64,000 nucleotides of DNA from Nymphaea colorata (Eukaryota > Streptophyta > Magnoliopsida > Nymphaeales > Nymphaeaceae), in the NCBI RefSeq assembly GCF_008831285.2, contig NC_045146.1:14585289-14649288 (forward strand), in the 5' to 3' direction. Positions 1-12,043 of the stretch are shown here, piece after piece (the stretch's first letter is position 1; each line of letters opens with the position of its first letter). Both the position numbers and the translations under genes were made by a program. Below the pieces are notes generated by a model that saw only the letters and a program-made list of their open reading frames with translations, had not been told where the DNA came from and did no database searches.

Positions 1-228
1 TGAAGTGCTTCAGTCATGATTGAGTTGATTAAATCCTGTGCAACTTTGAGTGTCAAACATTTTCTTTGTTTCTATGTTATCATGTTATCATTAATCACAA
101 AATTATGAGATGTCATAGTATTTCACTCCTGGGTTTCCATGTATGTCCGTACTCTTTTCTTCAAAGTAAGTTCATGTTACTACCATCTCATGCATTTATT
201 AATAACTATGGATATGTGTTGTGTGTAG

Positions 229-2527
229 GTTGACATTAATGTGTCTCCTGGATCTCATGCAAATGAAGATTCAGGTGCTTGGGCCATACTGCTCCTCTTT
301 CATATTCATTCAAAATAAATTCATATTAGTACACTCATCTAATTGTTTGACCATAATTTACTTTTGTAATTTTTTCCATTTTGATCATGTTCCTAGGAGG
401 AGTCTCCTAGTATATTTTCATTCCTCTTTTTTTTGGTCCGTCATAAATTATAATACTTGGTCTGCTCAAAATCTTACAGGTAACCGTTGTGAATGTTCCA
501 TTTTTCTTCCTTGTTTCGGATGTTCTGTAGGATCTTGCATAGTTTTGTTTTCTTTTCTTTCGTTTTTTTGTTTTTTTGTTTTTTTTGTTTTTGACAAACA
601 ATTCTTGCGAGAACATCAGCAGAATGATAATGTAGGATAATTATTTCAAATTATCAAGTGCATGCACCCCCCTGTGGTTCATTCCCATCCCAGCTCATCT
701 TTTTACTGCTTGAATTACAAGCCCACTGCTTCTTTCTTCTTTTTAAGGGTGAGTGGGTCATTCCACCCGCCCTAAGAGAGGCCACAGCCACACCCCCCCC
801 CTGTGTGCACTACCCACTGCATGCATAGCTTATTACCTATTATTTTCACTGACTATGTCGGTTGCTGGGCTTTTCTTACTTACAGCAATTGAAATTTTCT
901 TTTCCTTAAGCTGTCGTTAACTTTTCTAGAAAAATTAGAACATGCATGGGCAGACTTTATGTCAAGTAGTAGATCATCTTTTTCTTCATTTTGTTGGGAT
1001 TTGGAGCCTGATCCTGTCCTGGTAGGCTGCCGCCTATCTTTATGTAGATCTAACTATCTTTACATTAGGGATGTTATTTTAATTTCTATTGTGGCAGTTT
1101 TACCAAGACCCCTTTATTAAAAAAAGAACCATGTCCTTGTAGCTATCTCTTTGATATAAGGAAATTCTAGTGCTGCCATGGATGTAAAAAGACATCACGC
1201 CTCTCTGAATCACGTAAAAATCCCTATGTTCTCGTCTGATTATCTCATTTACTTTCTTGTTTCCTTCTCGATCTTGAAGATCCTGAGATGGCCATTCTCC
1301 TGACTTTTGGTGGCTGTGTTCTAGCAAAGGTAGCAGCAATAGTAGTAGTGGTCGTTATTAAACCATGGTGTAGAATTAATAAGGAAGTAAATGGTTTAGA
1401 TTTGGTTGGTCTAACTATGTTGTAAGTCAGATTTGGTCAAAATAGGTGCAGCCAGAAGAACCAAAATCCTGAGCCGCATTTTCATACAATGTTTTACCAG
1501 GTACAATATCATGAGAGTCTATTTTAGGGCTTGCAGTTCATGAGGACAAAAACAAAAGATCATGTCGACTTGACAGATTAAATTTTAGCAGTTTTTTCCC
1601 AAATTCACCTCCTGATATATGGGCTATTGACAAATTCATCCTTGTTTTATTGTTACTGATAGATTGGGCCCTGCTTTTTGCTTAAATCAGTTCTTGAGAT
1701 TAAATTTGTTGATCAGAACTTCTGTTAAAGAAAGAATTAGTAAAATGATATGCAAGTATTCAAGTAACATAAACCATTTTTGCAAGTGTATGGCTATAGT
1801 AAGCTATTAATCATGGTCAAAATGACAATATGATCGATTTGATTTTGTCAAGGATGCATTCGTCAATAACAATAAAGCAGGGCTGAATTTGGGAAAAAAA
1901 AAGTTGTGTGGTGAAACCGATGGAACAGTGCTTTTCAGTTTTCCTTTTTGGAGGTTAGGTTTACATGAAAAGTGGGCTGCCATGAGCATTGCTGGTTACT
2001 GGTGTTTATCCACAAACAATGGCTATTCATAATTCATCTCAAACTTACCTGAAAGAGCTAATTTATGTCTCTCTCTGCTTGTCTTTTTTTTTTTCCTCAA
2101 ATGGTCATATCTACTTTTGGAATTATGGACCTCAATTTTCATACATTTTTTTATATAAAAATGGTGGGGTCTTTATGGCCATGCCTTTTTTCCTTAATTT
2201 CATGGTTTTCATTTCTGTGATAAGATGCGTGAATCAACCCCCTGTCAAAAAAATGAAATTACGAATCAGTCCTGTTTAGTGATCTCCTCCAAGTATCATG
2301 AAAATCTATTCGAATCTTGAGCACGTAGTATCAATCAAATCAAGGTCATGTTTTTCTTTATTAGATACTTTCTAACTCAGTGGTACTTGCCTAAAAGCTT
2401 ATATAATTTCATTGCAGTTAACAAGCAATTGAATGATAAAGAAAGGGTTGCTGCAGCTTTGGAGAATCCCAATCTTCGCCAACTCGTTGATGAGTGTCTC
2501 CAGTCTAGTGAACTTGGTGGTTGCTGA
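229..2527 (+). CDS. 3' end of an unrecognised gene (last two coding exons)
   Basis: Two exons join in frame: 229-274 (after tgtgtag, before gtgctt) and 2418-2527 (after attgcag), ending in TGA at 2525-2527. The phase matches: the first exon gives 15 codons plus one base, the second completes 37 codons including the stop. The joined tail begins [15 protein letters not shown] and continues with [19 protein letters not shown] and [13 protein letters not shown]. It looks like a short amphipathic helix followed by a free C-terminus. The rest of the gene lies left of the window. The 275-2417 intron is about 2.1 kb, T-rich, and shows nothing else I recognise. I do not recognise the family. A weak donor (gtgctt) after the first exon lowers confidence in that exon; the last exon is more secure. 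Confidence 0.5.
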
Positions 2528-4273
2528 GTTGGCTACTTTTTCTGAACCAGCCATACTACCTCCAGAATGTACGTACCCAAGGAAGAAGTTTTCTTGCTAA
2601 CAAATGGTGACTTGAAGATGTGTATGTTGTGTTCATTGCCATGCATAAAAACCAGAGTTCGGAAGAAAATGTGACAACTTTCATTTACTCTTCTTTAGGG
2701 ATGGAATTCTTCCTGCATGAGATTCTTCCAACTTGGAACAAAGATCTGAACCACCTGAACTTATCGCGAGAGTTGCAATTGAACCTTAGTTTTAGCATTT
2801 ACCATCTGTGACACGTTGAAAGAAAAGTTCACAATAAGCTTTTGAAGCTTGAACATGTATAACTTGTATTCTTTACCTTTTTAGCTGTGCTTAGGTACGT
2901 ACAGGCCCCTTGCAGTTTGTGTGGTATATGTATCAGATGCAGTACCAAACTTTGTTGTTGCTGGTGTTATTGTTTTCTGGAAATACGTCTAGAAGGAATA
3001 TTTTAAACTTCCTATCGGTTCATAAGCTGAGCAGCCCTTAAGAAAAACGCACAAAAGGAATGAAACTGGAGAGAGAGAGATCCAATTGGGAGTCAATGTC
3101 AGTGAGAAAGAAATCTAGGAGTTACAATGTGGGGCTTCAGCGTTTCCTTTTCTCATATTTCGGGTATGGAATTGGCAACTTCATGAAAAGTAAAGAACCA
3201 ATCACATCAACAATGTTTTCATGTTCTTATGGGCTGGATTCATGTTGAAATTGCTGACTCTCTGGTGCCGTTTAAAAACCAAGGATCTTGGTTTTGATGT
3301 GACAGGGGATTCATGAATCATATTAGTGTCCCTAGTTTTATCGAACTGAGGACTTGAAGTCTGATCTAACACTACGAAAAAACATGGAATCGCTTAAGAT
3401 TCACGCTCAAAATACTCAGTTTTCGAGTTTTGCATTTTGATTTGGATGGTTTTCTCATCAAAGGTCAAAATATGAAAGTCAGATGAGATCCTTGGATATT
3501 CGATCTGCCGAACTAACGGCTCAAGTGCCCCATAGCAGAGCCATGGTCGAACTAAGAAAAGACGTCTCAACGTCTCATCTTATTTTCTGACATGAAATTT
3601 CTCGTACGATTGGGCGTCTGAAAAACGGTATCCATACTCCGGCACATAAAACATACGGTCAAATTAATTAAAAATTTTAAATTCATTAAGGCGGTGCTTG
3701 ATATAGTTAGAAACATGAAATTTTAGAATCAAAATGGTTATTTTTAAGAAATCAAAATTATTAAACAAACAAGGTATTTCTTTTTCGAAATTAAGAACCT
3801 GAAATTTTGATTCCATTCTAATTTAAAGAGGAATTTTGATTCTGAAATTTTATTGTTGAATCAAAATTCCAAACCATCAAACACCTCTTAAAAAATCCAA
3901 ATAGGTGTGAAATTTTCTGTATTAACAAAACTTGAGCATTTTTATAACAAAATTCGAAGAAATCATTAGAAAATATTTTAAGTCATGGAACAATAACGTA
4001 ACTAGGGATTAGCAAGGAACAGCCAAACAGGGACAAGAGAAGGCGTGTCGCTGTGACAGCCAAGGAAGAAGCCGGCGGGGGTTGGTTGGTTCGGGCGCGA
4101 ACCTACGGAGCAAAACCCTACCGCCGCTCCCGCTCTCTCCAAACTCTTTCTCCCCTTCCTTCCCCTCCTTCGCGCACTTCTGGCCGTGCCCATTTTGGGT
4201 CGCCGCCTCCTTTATTCCTCCGTCTTTCGCCTTTTTATTCAGGACACACACACGCGCACACACTCTCTCTGCA
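2528..4273. other. Intergenic: 3' UTR, one MITE-like element, NFD6 5' region
   Basis: 2528 to about 2900 is probably the 3' UTR of the left-edge gene. 3686-3891 is a small inverted-repeat element listed separately. From about 4030 the base composition turns GC- and CT-rich, with CTCTC and CACACA runs just before the ATG at 4274, typical of a plant 5' UTR. ORFs here are short and not recognised. Confidence 0.5.
3686..3891. mobile_element. MITE-like inverted-repeat element (about 206 bp)
   Basis: The left end TTAAGGCGGTGCTTGATA and the right end, read on the other strand, TTAAGAGGTGTTTGATGG are similar, so the element has imperfect terminal inverted repeats of about 18 bp. The interior is AT-rich, made of variations of aaattttgattc, and has no coding capacity. 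This is the usual build of a plant MITE, probably hAT- or PIF-like by its GGTGTTTGRT terminus. No clear target-site duplication is visible beyond TTAA, so the superfamily is uncertain. Confidence 0.5.
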
Positions 4274-7200
4274 ATGGCTTCGGTCTGCCGATCAGCGGCG
4301 ACGAGGGGTGCGAGGTTCGCCTTTCGTAGCGTTTCCAACTCTACGTCCCTGCCTCGCCGCCCTCCTACTTCTCCTCTTCTTCCTTCGCCCGCTTCCGCCA
4401 CAAGACGACTCGCCAGGTCTGCAAACGCCCTTCTCTTTCTCTCCCTCCCTCTCAAGTATGCAGATTGATGTTGTTGATGAAATGGACCATCGTCCTGCTT
4501 ATTGCTGCTGTTTGTAGGTATGCTCCCCCATTGTTATGCTCCGAGTCTCTGATGCCTCTCCACACCGCCATCGCCTCTGCTCGCCTTAAGTCCAACATTT
4601 CCATCAACTCCAGGCTATGGGGATGGCTCAACCAAGGTACCCACTTCCTTCCGTAATCCATCTTTGTTAAGATCCAGTACCACCATTTGTTCTGTATGCA
4701 TTGACTGCGAGATGAGTGCTGTAGGACACCATTACTGTCCTTTGTTGTTCCACTATATTTATCTATCCCAGTTCCTGAAGCTACTAACCGAAGAAGGTCT
4801 GTCAAATTCGGACTTTAGTGCGTTAGAACAACGCGACCATTCGTCATTTAGTCTAAACAACGAGTCTGTACACAATTCGTTTTTTGCTTTTACAAGTACT
4901 TGTGGTCACATTTCCCTGCTTTTATCCGGGATCCTAGTCTCCCGGAACTTGACTTATTGATTTCCCAACCTCCATTCTTGCGACTACGCCGAGGTTATCT
5001 AAACGTGGTCCCTGAGCGGGGTTTCTATCACGCAAGCAACCGTTCCGCGGTGATGGTGATTTGAAAGTCTCCTCTAAGTTCCGCAATAAATATGTCCGGT
5101 GCCGGACAAATTCTTCGCACATATTACATATATAAGTGAATGTCGATAACTTCCTTAACGTCCTGCTTCTAGATTTTCCTTTGCTCGTTGGCGTTTGTAA
5201 AGTCTGCCGCGCCTTACTTTGTTTTAAATTTGTTCTCACGGTTTTTCATATGTTCTTCTTTTCACTGGTTTTTCTAAGATTTATGCTTATGTTGGCGTAA
5301 TTTCTTTAATCATTTCAGCCTATTGCTATGTGTCTTTCTTTTTTTTTTTTTCATTTTTGTTTGTTCAGTGAGCGGAGGAAGGAGGGAGTAATTATAAAAT
5401 GGTTCTCTGAAAATGAAAGAACAATATCCTTAAGATCTCATGTTTCCTGTGCTATTCATTACATAAGTGTCTCCTGTTTTTGAGATATGAGGAAGTCATG
5501 AATTGGGGCATTTTGTTTTGTGATGATTTGTTTGTGCGCCATCTCTACTACATACCTGACGTCCTTCTTTCACTTGTTTGGCCATGATCTAGGATTGTCT
5601 CTGCCGTTGTGACAAGACCAGCTGGCTCTCTATGGGCACTGAATCAATTAAATTTCTCGTTACTGATGCAAGTGCGGAAAACTTGATCCTAGGGGAATTT
5701 TTGTGTTAGAGCAAGTTTAGATACTTTAATCTGGACCCCGGATGACTCATTTATTGCTGGATTGTAGCTAAACAGTTGTTGGTTCTTTTGTTATCAAACG
5801 TTAATTTGAGCAGTGGCTGCTTTTCTGAGGAGTTGGTGTTTATTTTTCATGTTCTTATAAAAGATGGCTTATTAGTGTACCTTATATGTATGATGGGGGA
5901 TCTGTTCCTCTGAAGGCAGCTATTCTCAAATTAATTTCCTCATTGGACTAAGGTCCATGGCCTTAAAGGTTTAGAATCCTTAGAGTGCACCTATATGCCA
6001 AAATTAATGCATTCCCTGTGATGGGCCATCGCATCCACTAAATAGAATCTTACAGGAAAAAGAAAGAAACATGTTTTCGCTTTGTGGTTTCCTCTTTCTA
6101 ATCTGTCAAATGTGATAAATTGACCACTGCTTCCATGGGACCATGTCTTAGTAAGCATTTGGTGGTACATGCAAATTTTGGTGAGTATTCTCTAAAGTAT
6201 GTGCATTTAAGCATATTTTACATCTCTAATTCTGTTCCCTCTCACGTAATATCAATAGATTTGGTAGGCACCACACGTGACAGGGATATGATGTCACAAA
6301 AATTCATTTGTTTTCTTTTATTAGAAAAATTTTCTCATTGTGCTTTCGATGCTGTTTGTTTTGGTGATGGGCCACTTGTTGGTCACTGATATCTTTTCCT
6401 GTGGACATAGTTGAGATTATTCTAAACCCCTCTTTTCCTTTATGGTCAGATCATGAACCTAGTAGATAGCGTTTGGAGAATGGTTGCCACAACTATTAAT
6501 GTTAGAAGTGTGTGAAGGTCAGATTCTCATGGCACCTTATGGTTTGAGATGATGGCTTCATTGCCATTGCTGTTGATTCTGAACACAAAATTCTGTAGCA
6601 TGGCTGTTCTAGAACCTTGCTCTATATAGATTGATTTTAAAATGAACATGTAGTATCTAGTAACGTGTTTCTATGTTTAATGCCTTCGCCATAGTCAGGC
6701 AGCCCTCAGTTTGGATTTATGGTCTGACCTGCGTACTTCCATTTCACGAGGTGGATTGAAGCCACCATAAATAGATTCCCTTTTTGTCTATAATTTTCAA
6801 AATTTTTTTTGGTGGTGGGGAGTGTGTGTCATTGGGATTATTGAATCCTAAATCTATTGCCCACTGATGGAAATACAGAAGGAACCTGATTCAAATTAGT
6901 CTTGTCTAATTAATGGGGCTTTGGCATGAGTTGCTGATCAGTTTGTTACTTTTGACATCTGAAAAACTATCATGATTTGATTGACATTGAACTTTGTTGA
7001 TTCACTTCAAGTAGTCTTCCTAGGGGAAGGCTTGAATTTGTTGTCAATTTATGAGGTCCGAGTTTGTCACCGACTCAAGTTTCAAAAACTGTAGTTATAG
7101 ATGTAACTAGTTACTGAGGGCTTAATCATCATCTGGTGATCTGACTTATAGGCGTCTTAATCTGTAATTCTGTATATCTCATGTCTTTTTTACTTTGCCT

Positions 7201-7509
7201 GAGTACCTTTGATGCCTTGTTGAACAGCTTTGTTCTACATTTCTACTTTAAGGCTTCTTAGTTCTTATGCACAGCATACACAGCTGTATTTTCTGGGTCA
7301 CATGTGCTTTCTCATTTTTTCCCTTTTCCTGAACAAGTGTCATATAGTTTAATCTTTTGTGCTTTATATTGTTTTTTCTACTGGATCCTAAGATCTGTTT
7401 TTGTAGATGTTATCAGTTTTGTTTTAACATTAAGTAAAATCCTCTTGTTATCATTGCTTTCCGTTAATTTGATGTTATGCTTCATATAGGCCTTGCTTTG
7501 CCACGGTGA
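4274..7509 (+). CDS. NFD6: NUCLEAR FUSION DEFECTIVE 6-like small organelle protein
   Basis: Three coding exons: 4274-4416, 4518-4636 and 7490-7509, splice phases consistent, total 93 aa. The N-terminus starts MASVCRSAATRGARFAFRS, rich in Ser, Arg and Ala with no acidic residues: a mitochondrial (or dual) targeting peptide. Exon 2 carries the conserved core PLHTAIASARLKSNIS followed by WGWLNQ, the signature of the plant NFD6 family. In Arabidopsis NFD6 is needed for polar nuclear fusion in the female gametophyte and is organelle-targeted; its biochemistry is unknown. The last coding exon is only 20 nt and gives GLALPR and the stop TGA, a family-type ending. The intron before it is 2,853 nt. 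A second acceptor near 7,900 would give an alternative tail (ESG, stop), so alternative last exons are possible. I chose the first ATG after the CT-rich leader, which gives the targeting peptide. Confidence 0.85.
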
Positions 7510-9296
7510 GAGGCTGATATGATTTGCGCCCCTGCACATTGATCTGAATTTGTTTTAGTCATTTACTATTAAGAGGCATGGGGATAACTACAACAAACTA
7601 AATCCAAGGGGATTGATTTTGTTTTGTAGGTTTGTCTTCCCAGGATGTTTAAACATAGCCAGATGGGCATTATATTGAATTCCAGAACATTGTTGCTTCT
7701 CATCAATACTTGGAAATTCCTTTTATCTAGACCCCGTAATGTTCGGATACTTGTATGATGTAATCGATCTGACAAACTCTACTTTCCTTGGCTACGGGAA
7801 CAAAGGAACCTTTTTCCTATTCTTGAGTGGACAGTATGCACCGGATTCTACTTTTTTGCCTTATGAAGCTGCCTGAAAATCTCTTGGTTTGCATGCAGAG
7901 TCTGGTTAGTCATCATTTTAGACCCATAGTTAACTGCTGGGTTCTCTTTGTTACGGTTGTCATCTCATTTTTCTCGTGGTTTCTGTGTCGCTACGTTAGA
8001 ATCGTTAGCAGAAACTTTAGATCTCAAAAATGTGGCCAGGAAACTATCCTGGTAAATGTAGAACTTGTTTAGTAGCCAAAGGTTGCCTGCAATATGTTGT
8101 CATTTGAGACTTCGAACATGTGGTTGGGTTAATAAATAGGGAATCGACACCCCACCTGGGTTTGAGCTGCTGGTACCATTTCTGCTGTCCATGATAGCTT
8201 ATTCGCCATGGATCCAGGTTGGTAGATTTGTCTAACTTTTTTTGGAGTAGGTGAAGAGTGGATGAAGAAAAAAGGAAGAAATAAATATGGATTGGATCAG
8301 TATTCTAACTTGGACTTTCATCAGATTGAACTTTATTGATCCTGGGGATTCATTTATTTGTATGGAGTTCGATCATTTTTTTAAGTTGGACGTGGTTCAG
8401 ATTCAATATAAAATTTGTCGCGTCCTTGGAGTTTTACATATAAAAGCTGTTAATAGGAGTATTGGTCTAAAGCTCTAATGTTGCATAAAATTCCAATTCA
8501 TTGTATTTGCTACGTAGAACAAAGCTATCATCTTGACATGTTTCTTGACATGTTTCTAAAAAGTTGTGATGAAAAGAGAGGGAGAGAGAGAGAGGACATA
8601 CGCAGCAAAGATGTTTGGTTTGACGTTACATCTTACTTGGAACAAATTCTTTTGGATTGCGAGCCGGGCAGGAGTTAGCGTGATCCCTGTCAGATCATCG
8701 ACATAGGGTCTGGTTATTGATCTAAGCTCTATTGTTGCATAAAATTTCAATTCATTGTATTAGCTACGTAGAACAAAGATTGTCATCGAGAGAGAGAGAG
8801 AGGACATACGCAGCAAAAATGTTTGGTTTGGCGATACATCATAGTTGAACAAATTCTTTTCGGATTGAGAGCGCGGAGCAGGAGTTAGGGTGATCCCTGT
8901 CAGAACATCGACATAGGCTCTGGCTGCTAGTATGGAACGATGGACAATCGTCACAACGTAAAAAAACATTTTCGATTAAAGCATGATCAAAAGTCACTCT
9001 GGGTATCGAACTCTTGGAATCAACTACTAAAAACCTCGAGTTAAAAATCCTAGCCAGTTCGATGGAGCTTCTATGGTCTTCTTGCGACTATTTAAAACGT
9101 AAAAGAACACACACATACGCACACACACACACACACAAGAGAGAGAGAGAGATTAAAAAAGGAGAGAAAATTGAAGTTGTTTAAGGGAACTAGATGGCTG
9201 TTTCGATCATCTCAGACCTGATGATCGTTAGCCTACATTCTGTGTGGAAGTCCCAAGCATGCTTGAGAGTGGGTCTTCGGAACCTCAAATATGCAA
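7510..9296. other. Intergenic between NFD6-like gene and Sec14 gene
   Basis: About 1.8 kb with no recognised gene. It contains a diverged direct duplication at 8465-8945 (listed separately), a CA/GA microsatellite at 9105-9152, and the convergent 3' ends of the NFD6-like gene (+) and the Sec14 gene (-). Confidence 0.5.
8465..8945. repeat. Diverged tandem duplication, about 250-bp unit
   Basis: Copy 1 runs from about 8465 to 8716 and copy 2 from about 8717 to 8945. Both hold, in order, ctctaatgttgcataaaatt or a variant, ctacgtagaacaaag, a GA run, gaggacatacgcagcaaa, atgtttggttt, gatccctgtcag and atcgacatagg. Copy 1 carries extra bases (a doubled cttgacatgttt) ahead of the GA run. On the minus strand both copies read through related peptides sharing the words DLTGITLTPA and VLTGITLTPA, but no gene family was recognised. 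Confidence 0.75.
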
Positions 9297-11965
9297 TTAG
9301 CTAGCAGGAGGAGCAATAGACTTCATTTCATCACGAGTCATCTCTGCTGCGAAGCAGCTACGAGCATTGACAAGCTTATCACTGAAACCCCAAAACCTTG
9401 CTGTTTTGACATCATCCATGGCCATCAGCCTCGAAAACTCCTCATGGTCATACTTGGTTGGATTCTTTCCACCAAATATTGTTGGGAGAGTTTCAATATC
9501 AAAGGCCTGCCGCATAAGCTCCACACTTCCATCCTTTTTTGGGTATACAAATTTCACCTTTTGGAAGGTCTTGGGATCAAGAAAGTATCGAACAACCTGC
9601 CAATCCAGAGCATAAGGGAAGAGTTGAGACAAATAAGAAGACATTAAACCGTGCATGTAATATAAAATCATGTTCCAAGTCAAAGAATCCTCGCCTGTAC
9701 TGAGTTTGGTATCCAAACAGTCAAATAAAATTGGATAATGGTTCTCTTGAAATTAGTAGAAGCACTTGTCTCTGACTTTTCATACAGCATACGGATTGGG
9801 AGGGAGGGGTCAATAAGATTAAACTCATGCATCTAATATTCTTCCATGATCTACAGAATCTCTGATAACATTTTGGGGCAAATGGCAAACGATTATAGTG
9901 GATCTGGATTCTGTCTAGAGGTTAAAAGTGGCCTACAGTTATTCGCCACATTTAAACTCATGCATCTAATATTCTTCCATGATCTACAGAATCTCTGATA
10001 ACATTTTGGGGCAAATGGCAAACGATTATAGTGGATCTGGATTCTGTCTAGAGGTTAAAAGTGGCCTACAGTTATTTGCCACATTTTGCATATTTGGGCA
10101 ATATAGTGGGTCAGAATAAGAGATGATAACCAACCGACCTTCCAGAAAGTCTCAAAGATCCTTGGAGGATTATAGAGAAATGCAACTGCAAGCCTCTCAG
10201 GATAATGATTTTGCAAGATATTTGCAGTTTCCCGGGCTGTTTTAATAGGTGGGCTGTTCATCAACGACCATCCTGTGTAGTCAATCAACCATACCATCTG
10301 CTCTTGTCCTTCTGGTAAATTGATAACGGCATTCTCTAGAAGGTAAACCAGGTGGCGCATTTGATTGTCATGTGATGTTGTATTCTGCATGGATTAACAG
10401 TTAAATACTAGAAAATGTTCTTGTTCAGCCACGTTAGATGCTATAGATGAACACCTACCTGCATTCCTGGCCTCAGTACTAGAACAGTCCTCCCCTGTTT
10501 GTCATGAAAGCCAGCCCTGTAAAGTTTTCCTGTTTCACCTTCATGGGCAACTTCATGCTGAAAAAGGTTCAGGAGGAAAGGTTAGCATCTTGACTTACCA
10601 GCTATATGTTTGATTAAGCACAACTGCACAGGATGATTGAAAATAAGAAATTTTACATGACATGAAACGTAAAAGTTAGGGGGTTGTTCCTTAGGCTGAA
10701 TCTGTGGCTAGCTAAAAAGTCAGGCAGCCACGTGGCCTACCAGTGCAACAGCTTTGATTTGGTGCCTAAAATAACCATAAACTAGGAAACAGTAACAGTG
10801 AGGATAATTCTATTAAGCCGTTTAGACGTTAGAATGCTACAATCTATTATTACACTTTAGAAAACATACAACCCAATTCAGTATTTGCTCCTTCATCAAT
10901 ATCCTAGACATAAGATTATTCTTAGGCCATTTAGACATTAGAAGGCTATAATATATTACACTTCAGAAAATACGCACCCTTGTTCATTGAACCTCAGGTC
11001 CAGGTATTAAACATGACACTAATATCAACTGCAGTGATCAAACTCAAAATTGAAACACCCAGGTTGTGGATATCGACTTGCCTCATAGATGGCTTCAATT
11101 TGACACTTCAAAGGGTTAAACCTGGACACATGATGGTAATGGGCTTTTAGTAGATGCGACCATCAATTTGTCTGGGTTTTAGATATGAAACTCTTTGTAT
11201 GTCATTTCTGAATTTAGGATGTTAGACTGGTGAATCCGAAGAGAGAGAGAGAGAGCTTAGTCTTGAACTTGCATAATTGGGCATGGAGTTGAATTATCAG
11301 GTTGTCCATTTTGAAAATTAGAGGCAGTTTAGGACTGTCAATCAGTGTTTATGCTATATCCTCCATTCAAATTGGTTCACTATATCACATTAGGGTAGTT
11401 ATTGTTCAGTGTTCAACCACATTTATGAAGAGATACCAAAGAACCTATGATTCAAACAAGGGTCTCAGTCAATGAGGATGAACTAATGCTATTTTGACTT
11501 TATTATAATTCACTTCCCTTCCAGTATAATCATTATTTACTCATAACTTGTTTCATATAAACTTATAATTAGGTTCATGGATACAATATGTAGGAGAGGG
11601 AAATGAAAAACACAACTAAGACTATCCAGAATGTCACTTCAAGCACAGATGCAGGAGATTACTTTTCTGCATTTCATTATACTAGATTAACTTGGCCATG
11701 ATAAATGATCATTTTCTTGTCACACTAGAACAAGTATGAAAAAGAAACCACGATAACAATATTATTCAACATGTCTTAAGTTTCTGTTTCAGTTGAAATA
11801 CCTTAAAGCCATGATTTCGTCAATGTAAGCAGTAAGCACACACATATGTCACATGGACTCTTCAAAAACGGGGCAGCACCTAATCACACCCTCTCCTATT
11901 CACTCACAAATTTTTTCCCACACTTTCTTTATCTTTTCTCTCTCCCTCTCTTTCTTTATTTACAG

Positions 11966-12043
<78 letters not shown>

